DNA of 64,000 bases from Paenibacillus sp. PAMC 26794 (lineage in GTDB: Bacteria > Bacillota > Bacilli > Paenibacillales > Paenibacillaceae), in the NCBI RefSeq assembly GCF_000316035.1, contig NZ_ANHX01000077.1, positions 1 to 64,000 of the forward strand. The letters are read 5' to 3'. This document shows, piece by piece, positions 59,236 to 64,000 of this stretch. The notes under the pieces were generated by a model. It was not told the DNA's origin and did not search any database. It was given only the letters and a program-made list of their open reading frames with translations. A program made the position numbers and the translations under genes. The stretch's first letter is position 1. The number at the start of each line of letters is the position of its first letter.

Positions 59236-59835
59236 TTATATGGACTTTAAAGATGACATGGCAGCGGAAATAGGCAGTAAAGCGGTCAGATGTGTGAGAT
59301 CCAATTCATCTGAGCTGTTGTCCACGGAAATGACCTCGATATTCTCCCACATGCATGTATTGGCTTGTATCCCCTGTACAAACGTCTCCCAGTGATCCAG
59401 CTTCCACCTGTCTCTCTCCAGACCGCGACTTTTCAAGCGTTGTTGAAGAACATCAACGTTCACATCCACCCTCAACACCACGGGTATGACTGATTCCCAC
59501 TCATATTTGGCAACCAGATGATTAATGTAATCGCTTTCGCGAAAATAACCGACAAAAGGTGCATCCAAGATGACAGATCTACCCAATTGAAGATTGTCAT
59601 TCGCCACGTTTAACAACGTTTCATATTCGAGGTCCATAACGGTGTCGAGGTAATAGGTGTTGCCGTCGCGATCATGAGGGGAGTACCCTTGTGCTTCCAG
59701 AAGCTTCCCTGTAAACGTATTGCATACAATATCTTTATCCAGATAACAAAAGTGGTGCTCGGCAGCAAGCTTTTTGCCGATGGTGGATTTGCCCGAACCG
59801 GCAGAGCCAATCAAAAAAATCAGGACAGGTTTCAT
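59236..59835 (-). CDS. P-loop kinase (AAA_33 type), candidate sugar-acid kinase
   Basis: 199-residue cytoplasmic kinase. Walker A IGSAGSGKSTIGKK (about 8-21), YLDKDIVCNTF near 31 in the place of the acceptor-site Asp, VILDAPFVGYF near 88 (Walker B-like) and a lid LKSRGLERDRWKLDHW near 125. The fold group includes gluconate kinase and small-molecule kinases. ATG 59835 follows GAGGAGGG by six bases; the frame to 59910 is ignored. Its upstream region has two copies of the palindrome also found before the divergent IclR gene, tying it to the KDPG aldolase cluster, where a kinase for 2-keto-3-deoxygluconate is otherwise missing (inference). Confidence 0.75.
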   Translation of the reverse strand: MKPVLIFLIGSAGSGKSTIGKKLAAEHHFCYLDKDIVCNTFTGKLLEAQGYSPHDRDGNTYYLDTVMDLEYETLLNVANDNLQLGRSVILDAPFVGYFRESDYINHLVAKYEWESVIPVVLRVDVNVDVLQQRLKSRGLERDRWKLDHWETFVQGIQANTCMWENIEVISVDNSSDELDLTHLTALLPISAAMSSLKSI

Positions 59836-59902
59836 GGACGGTCCCTCCTCTACATAATATTTAGATTGTATGAATATGAACGGTAGTATAGCGCTCATTA
59901 AA

Positions 59903-59918
59903 GTTCGCATATACGAAC
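59903..59918. promoter_or_regulatory. IclR-type operator A1
   Basis: GTTCGCATATACGAAC, arms GTTCG/CGAAC, 67 bp upstream of the kinase start. Confidence 0.7.
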
Positions 59919-59921
59919 CTC

Positions 59922-59937
59922 ATTCGCATTAGTGAAC
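59922..59937. promoter_or_regulatory. IclR-type operator A2 (weaker)
   Basis: ATTCGCATTAGTGAAC, a degenerate copy of the same motif 19 bp after A1, so both sites face the same side of the helix only approximately (just under two turns). Confidence 0.5.
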
Positions 59938-60021
59938 ATTTGCTATTAGAGTATACCGTTTTCAACTGAAATACAATCCTTTTTGGAGAAATAGTATGCA
60001 AAAAAAATTTTAAGAAAGCGG

Positions 60022-60051
60022 TTGATATTTTCTGTGCGGCTGATCTATAAT
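60022..60051 (+). promoter_or_regulatory. Promoter of the IclR gene
   Basis: -35 TTGATA (60022-60027), 18-bp spacer, -10 TATAAT (60046-60051). Operator B lies about 22 bases downstream of the expected start point. Confidence 0.7.
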
Positions 60052-60079
60052 GAGGGCATCGTTCGGTGATGTGAATTAA

Positions 60080-60095
60080 GTTCACATATGCGAAC
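60080..60095. promoter_or_regulatory. IclR-type operator B
   Basis: GTTCACATATGCGAAC, matching A1 with two changed bases. It is followed directly by a perfect 14-bp palindrome CTTCGACGTCGAAG (60095-60108), a possible second protein site. Confidence 0.7.
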
Positions 60096-60124
60096 TTCGA
60101 CGTCGAAGATTAGAAGGAGACAAT

Positions 60125-60922
60125 ATGGACAATATCCGCATGAATAAATCTGCTGAACGAGTCGCGGATTTACTCGTTCTATTTGCCAAAAGTGGCGCTC
60201 CATTAACACTGAATGAAATATGCAAACAAATGAGCTTACCCAAGAGCAGCGGGTTTGAACTGGTACAGACCTTGCTGCATAAGGGTTTTATTGAAATGGA
60301 TGATGTTCGTCTCAAAACGTATCGGCTAGGCATTGCTGTGTTTGAGACAGGCATGGCGTACTTGTCCAATATGGGTATACCCCATATGGCAAGACCTCTG
60401 CTACAAGAACTCAATCGCCAGACGGGAAGCACTGCATTTCTCGGGATTGAGGATAAGGGCCGGATTGTATATCTGGATAAGGCCGAGAGTTATTCGGTTA
60501 TGCGACCAACAGCGAAACTCGGTTCCCGCAGATATATGCACACCACAGGGCTCGGCAAAGCTTTGCTGGCAGCGCTCCCCATCGGCAAGGTGCTGGAGAT
60601 TGTAGGTAGCGGTGAGCTCCCTTCGCGTACATCCTTCTCCAAAGTAACCATTCCTGATATTTTGCAAGATATGCAGGAGATTCGTGAGCGTGGCTACTCG
60701 ATTGACGACCGGGAGGACCATCTGGAGATGTATTGCATCGGCTCTGCTGTCTATGACCAGTGGGATGAGCCCGTCGCCGCAATCAGTGTTGCCAGCATGT
60801 ATTCCAATATGACTCCAGAACGTGAAGAGAATATTGTAAAACTGGTCAAGGAAGCTGCATGGAAGCTTTCAGGCCAACTGGGTTATAGCGGTGATCGACT
60901 GTATCCCGGGACAGAAGAGTGA
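60125..60922 (+). CDS. IclR-family regulator (KdgR-like)
   Basis: 265-residue regulator. N-terminal winged HTH (SAERVADLLVLFAKSGAPLT, EICKQMSLPKSSGFELVQTL) and C-terminal GAF-like effector domain (GRIVYLDKAESYSVM near 118, LGSRRYMHTTGLGKALLAAL near 136, AISVASMYSNMTPEREENI near 220). AGAAGGAG before ATG. First gene before KDPG aldolase and a hexuronate-type carrier, so 2-keto-3-deoxygluconate or its phosphate is the likely effector, as for KdgR proteins. Confidence 0.9.
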   Translation: MDNIRMNKSAERVADLLVLFAKSGAPLTLNEICKQMSLPKSSGFELVQTLLHKGFIEMDDVRLKTYRLGIAVFETGMAYLSNMGIPHMARPLLQELNRQTGSTAFLGIEDKGRIVYLDKAESYSVMRPTAKLGSRRYMHTTGLGKALLAALPIGKVLEIVGSGELPSRTSFSKVTIPDILQDMQEIRERGYSIDDREDHLEMYCIGSAVYDQWDEPVAAISVASMYSNMTPEREENIVKLVKEAAWKLSGQLGYSGDRLYPGTEE

Positions 60923-60977
60923 ATCGAATTGAATCAAACCCAATAAAAGGTACAACGGGAATCAGGAGGTTATTTGG

Positions 60978-61622
60978 ATGTGGAGAAAGCTAGAAAACAT
61001 GAAAATCATCGCTGAAACCGGAATCGTATTGATTATCCGTTCCGAAAGTGAAGAAGAAGCGTTGTCCGTCGCAGAAGCGGCAATTGCTGGAGGTATTCGG
61101 GCGCTCGAAATTACGATGAGTGTTCCAGGAGCTTTGGATGTAATCAAGGTGTTGTCTCGTAAATATGCGTCCCAAGGCATTCTGATTGGCGCGGGCACCA
61201 TACTGGATGGTGAGACGGCTCGTGCAGCGATATTGGCCGGAGCAGAGATGTTGGTTAGTCCTCAGCTCAACCCAGACATGATCAAGGTAGCTAATCGCTA
61301 CCAGGCGGTTACTGTCAGTGGTGCGTTCACGGCCAAGGAAATTGTAGAGAGCCTTGAAGCGGGAGCGGATATTGTCAAACTGTTCCCGGCGGAATCCGTA
61401 GGTCCGCAATATGTCAAAGCGATCTCGGCCCCTCTGCCACAGGCAGCGATTGCCCCTACTGGTGGAGTGACGCCGCAAAATGTACATGAATGGCTGGATG
61501 CCGGTTGTGTCGGGGTTGGCGTGGGGAGTTACATCACCAAAGCAGCAAAAGATACTGGCGATTATGGGCGAGTAACCAAGGCCGCTGAGGAATTTTTACA
61601 GGCCGTAGCTGCGGCACGCTGA
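60978..61622 (+). CDS. eda: KHG/KDPG aldolase
   Basis: 214-residue class I aldolase splitting 2-keto-3-deoxy-6-phosphogluconate to pyruvate and glyceraldehyde 3-phosphate, the last step of pectin/galacturonate and Entner-Doudoroff routes. Schiff-base Lys134 in DIVKLFPAESVGP, Glu44 in ALEITMSVPGALD, GAGTILDGE near 74 and APTGGVTPQN near 160. Trimeric TIM-barrel enzyme of normal length. AGGAGG nine bases before ATG; 55 bp after the IclR gene. Confidence 0.95.
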   Translation: MWRKLENMKIIAETGIVLIIRSESEEEALSVAEAAIAGGIRALEITMSVPGALDVIKVLSRKYASQGILIGAGTILDGETARAAILAGAEMLVSPQLNPDMIKVANRYQAVTVSGAFTAKEIVESLEAGADIVKLFPAESVGPQYVKAISAPLPQAAIAPTGGVTPQNVHEWLDAGCVGVGVGSYITKAAKDTGDYGRVTKAAEEFLQAVAAAR

Positions 61623-61891
61623 TTATTCTTATCCATGTTGGATTGCCGTGCAGGTGAAGTTCACAGCGATAAAGGGCAGACTTCACGCCTATCGTTGTGA
61701 ACGCCCATGGTGCGGAGCGGATGTATCCTTTGAAATTCAGGGAAAGGATAATACGTTTTGAAAACGCATACTTAAAGAGGGTCTGTCTGAGAGTAGAGGA
61801 CAGTGATTCTTATCTACGCCCTTTAATTACCATATTTATTCATAATATATAATTTTAGTATATTTATATATGTTGAGGAGAGTGAGTTTAC

Positions 61892-63202
61892 ATGGCAACC
61901 TTAAAAACATCACCGTCCCCTGCCTCGGTACCTCAAGCCCCAAAAGTGGGATTAAGGTGGGGAATTATTCTGTTATTGCTGCTGGGTGCAGTGGTTAACT
62001 ATTTGGACCGATCCAATCTGAGTATTGCGAATACAACCATTGCGGCCGAATTTGGGCTGTCCTCCACACAGATGGGATTGCTGTTGTCTGCCTTCCTATG
62101 GCCTTATGCGTTAGCGAATTTGCCAGCCGGATGGTTGGTTGACAAGTTTGGCCCCAGAAAGATGTTTGCCTGGGCTTCAGGACTTTGGTCCCTCGCCACC
62201 ATACTCAGTGCATTTATGAATTCATACTCTTTGTTATATGCGATGCGTATGTTGCTCGGTGTGTCCGAGTCTCCCTTCTTCACCTCTGGACTGAAGGTAA
62301 CCGAACGCTGGTTTGCGAAAAATGAGCGCGGATTACCAACTTCGATTATCAATACAGGCTCACAGATTGCCAACGCGATTGCACCGCCGCTATTGACCGT
62401 TCTGATGTTAACGATGACGTGGAGAGGCATGTTTATCTTTGTCGGCGTAATCGGTCTGATTATCATGCTCATCTGGCTCAAAGTATATCGTGACCCTACT
62501 TTTGCGGAAAAGCAGATGATCAAAGGAACAGATGCAGTTGCGGAGCAGACCTTAAACGCAAAAGCGGCTGCGGATGCACCGAAAGCCAACTGGGGATCGC
62601 TGTTCAAGCATAAAAGCACTTGGTTTATGATTATCGGTAATTTCGGCATCATGTTCACAATCTGGGTATACCTAACTTGGCTGCCGAGCTATCTGGAGAA
62701 GGAGCAGGGCTTTACGTTGAAAGAGACAGGCTGGATTGCCTCCATTCCGTTCGTAGCCGGTATTATCGGTGTGCTGTTAGGTGGATTTATCTCGGACTTT
62801 TTCATTCGAAAAGGAGTCAATGTGGTCACTTCGCGGAAAGTTCCCATCGTAGGTGGCGCTATTCTGGCGGCGGCTTCGGTAGCACCCATTCCGTTCATTG
62901 ACAGTACTGTGGTGAGCATTGTGCTTCTGTCTGTAGGTTACTTCGCATCCCAACTGCCATCAGGCGTGATCTGGACTCTGGCAGCAGACATTGCGCCGGG
63001 TGAACAGGTAGCTTCACTTGGAGCCATCCAGAACTTTGGTGGATTTCTGGGCGCAGCGCTTGCTCCAATTGTAACCGGATACATATTGGATACAACAGGC
63101 AGCTTCAACAATGTATTCTTGCTGGGAGCGGGTCTGCTGCTCATGGGCGCCGTCTCTTACGGAGTATTTTTGAAAAAACCAATCCCTAAAGCAATTCACT
63201 AA
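61892..63202 (+). CDS. MFS hexuronate/sugar-acid transporter (ACS family)
   Basis: 436-residue 12-helix symporter of the anion:cation symporter group (ExuT/GarP/GudP type). Early signature GAVVNYLDRSNLSIANTTIA near 32, loop LPAGWLVDKFGPRKMFAWAS near 75, RMLLGVSESPFFTSGLKVTE near 110. It would bring in galacturonate, glucuronate or 2-keto-3-deoxygluconate with protons. Ribosome site GAGGAG nine bases before ATG. Follows the aldolase by 269 bp in which I see no gene, only a possible weak second cre-like site near 61757. Confidence 0.85.
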   Translation: MATLKTSPSPASVPQAPKVGLRWGIILLLLLGAVVNYLDRSNLSIANTTIAAEFGLSSTQMGLLLSAFLWPYALANLPAGWLVDKFGPRKMFAWASGLWSLATILSAFMNSYSLLYAMRMLLGVSESPFFTSGLKVTERWFAKNERGLPTSIINTGSQIANAIAPPLLTVLMLTMTWRGMFIFVGVIGLIIMLIWLKVYRDPTFAEKQMIKGTDAVAEQTLNAKAAADAPKANWGSLFKHKSTWFMIIGNFGIMFTIWVYLTWLPSYLEKEQGFTLKETGWIASIPFVAGIIGVLLGGFISDFFIRKGVNVVTSRKVPIVGGAILAAASVAPIPFIDSTVVSIVLLSVGYFASQLPSGVIWTLAADIAPGEQVASLGAIQNFGGFLGAALAPIVTGYILDTTGSFNNVFLLGAGLLLMGAVSYGVFLKKPIPKAIH

Positions 63203-63235
63203 TTCCCTTAAAATAGAAGTTAACTTCTATTTTAG

Positions 63236-63295
63236 AAAACATCAGCCAGTTCTTGTGTTTTTGATTGCAAAAACCGGAAATGCTGATGTTTTTTA
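63236..63295 (+). terminator. Rho-independent terminator
   Basis: AAACATCAGC / GCTGATGTTT outer stem with inner TTTTTG / CAAAAA stem, then six T. A perfect 24-bp palindrome (AAAATAGAAGTT and its complement, 63210-63233) lies just before it. Confidence 0.85.
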
Positions 63296-63379
63296 TTTTT
63301 GTTGCTTGGGCTGTAGTGAATGGCATACATATAGTAAAATATAGGGAAAAGATTAAACATCAACCAACGGAGGAAGCTC

Positions 63380-64000
63380 ATGAAGGAGTTTAAGGATCGG
63401 CTTCAACAGGTTCAGGAGCAGCAGAAGCAGCTGGCGAAGGAGTATCACGCCTTGCTCCAGGAATACCAGTCCGATGACCTGATCGTTCAGAATGAACAGT
63501 TACAGGAACAGTATGAAGTCCACAAACTCAAGCTGCGCCAGCTTGAACTTCGTTCGCGCAAGATGGAAGAAGAGAATGCACGTCTTCGCATGGCGTTATC
63601 TGAACAGATGCTGGATGAGAAGCTGAATCTGATCCGGGTATCCCGGGAGAAGATGGAGACCTATTTTCAAGGGAAAACAGCGTTACATAATGATCGAATT
63701 GCATTCCATGAACATCGAACCAAATCCAATCTGAACGCGCTGTACAACCAGGCAGCACAGGAGTTGCAAGAGGATTCCCACGAGGTGAAGGAGAGGATTG
63801 CTTACCTTGCGGCAGAGGTGAATGAGCGCATTGAATCGCATAAGCGGGCCGTACGGGAGCGAGAAGAGACTCTACGTGGGCACATGGAGCGTGGATATGA
63901 GCAGATGGCGGAGGAGGGATTGAGCGAAGAGACCATTCAACGCCGGATCAAGCAGAATCGCATGGAGATGAAGATTGGACTGAGCTGGATCAACAAAGTA
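63380..64000 (+). CDS. Coiled-coil protein, partial at window end
   Basis: Frame open from ATG 63380 (GGAGGAAG six bases upstream) to the end of the window, 207 codons without a stop. Almost wholly coiled coil, rich in Glu, Gln, Lys, Arg: KEFKDRLQQVQEQQKQLAK, then EQYEVHKLKLRQLELRSRKM and EEENARLRMALSEQ. No signal peptide or membrane segment in the visible part; the last residues (MKIGLSWINK) look less helical and may begin another domain. Family not recognised; the true length is unknown. Confidence 0.75.
   Translation, partial: MKEFKDRLQQVQEQQKQLAKEYHALLQEYQSDDLIVQNEQLQEQYEVHKLKLRQLELRSRKMEEENARLRMALSEQMLDEKLNLIRVSREKMETYFQGKTALHNDRIAFHEHRTKSNLNALYNQAAQELQEDSHEVKERIAYLAAEVNERIESHKRAVREREETLRGHMERGYEQMAEEGLSEETIQRRIKQNRMEMKIGLSWINKV

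Noticed and set aside
61757-61770. Second cre-like sequence TGAAAACGCATACT before the hexuronate carrier
   Set aside because: Two mismatches to the consensus; too weak to list as a site.
1-64000. CRISPR arrays, tRNA/rRNA genes, prophage or conjugation modules
   Set aside because: No regularly spaced repeats, no cloverleaf-like sequences noticed and no phage or transfer proteins among the translated frames.

Overview
The window looks like a chromosomal stretch of a Paenibacillus or a close relative (Bacillota, moderate GC). The signs are a very large exported protein with C-terminal SLH (S-layer homology) repeats, a lipoprotein ending in a copper-amine-oxidase-N type stalk domain, an LplABC-like oligosaccharide importer with intracellular pectin enzymes, many one- and two-gene units with strong GGAGG ribosome sites, and frequent TTG/GTG starts. 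No rRNA, tRNA, CRISPR array, phage or plasmid module was seen.

Layout. 1-2453 is a decayed accessory patch: an XRE regulator broken by a frameshift, a start-less remnant and a degenerate IS3-family element. 2699-11784 carries a lipoprotein, a CdsA-like membrane enzyme, a papain-like protein, a VOC protein, an Lrp regulator with glycerate kinase, and the 1336-residue SLH protein. 11922-13060 is a second accessory patch: an orphan gene with a nucleotide-hydrolase look, next to fused fragments of a HAD phosphatase and a metallophosphoesterase. 13341-26672 holds an esterase, a VanZ-RDD protein, a zinc-ribbon protein, a methyltransferase, a flavin monooxygenase, a divergent TetR/SDR pair with twin operators, a TerD-vWA protein with a DUF4385 protein, a stalk-domain lipoprotein that seems to start at ATT, a long RNA-like hairpin, and a double-GNAT/pentapeptide fusion.

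26883-29722 is a tight minus-strand operon: MocR regulator (DdlR-like), D-Ala-D-Ala ligase, GNAT. 30397-37892 is mostly single housekeeping or tailoring genes (GIY-YIG, Bax-1 inhibitor, Sfp-type transferase, arylamine acetyltransferase, GreA, NSS transporter, and an RlmN-type methylase behind a possible attenuator). 38039-42081 is the most interesting operon: MarR regulator, GH8-type hydrolase, a membrane protein with a degenerate GGDEF domain but an intact c-di-GMP I-site, a previously untracked 44-residue membrane peptide and a processive GT2 synthase. It resembles the Bacillus ydaJKLMN exopolysaccharide system, with ydaL and ydaN not present here.

45692-52633 is a pectin oligosaccharide locus: CcpA-like site, paired LacI-type operators, two permeases, binding protein, LacI regulator, GH105 and pectinesterase, the last two without signal peptides and so cytoplasmic. 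59236-63202 appears to continue this pathway: IclR regulator, KDPG aldolase, hexuronate-type MFS carrier, and a divergent P-loop kinase whose upstream region carries the same IclR-like palindromes, which makes it a candidate for the missing 2-keto-3-deoxygluconate kinase. Between them lie redox and efflux genes (two aldo/keto reductases, an MFS pump with its HxlR regulator, AIM24, MarR, an LCP cell-wall ligase). The last gene, a coiled-coil protein, runs off the right edge.
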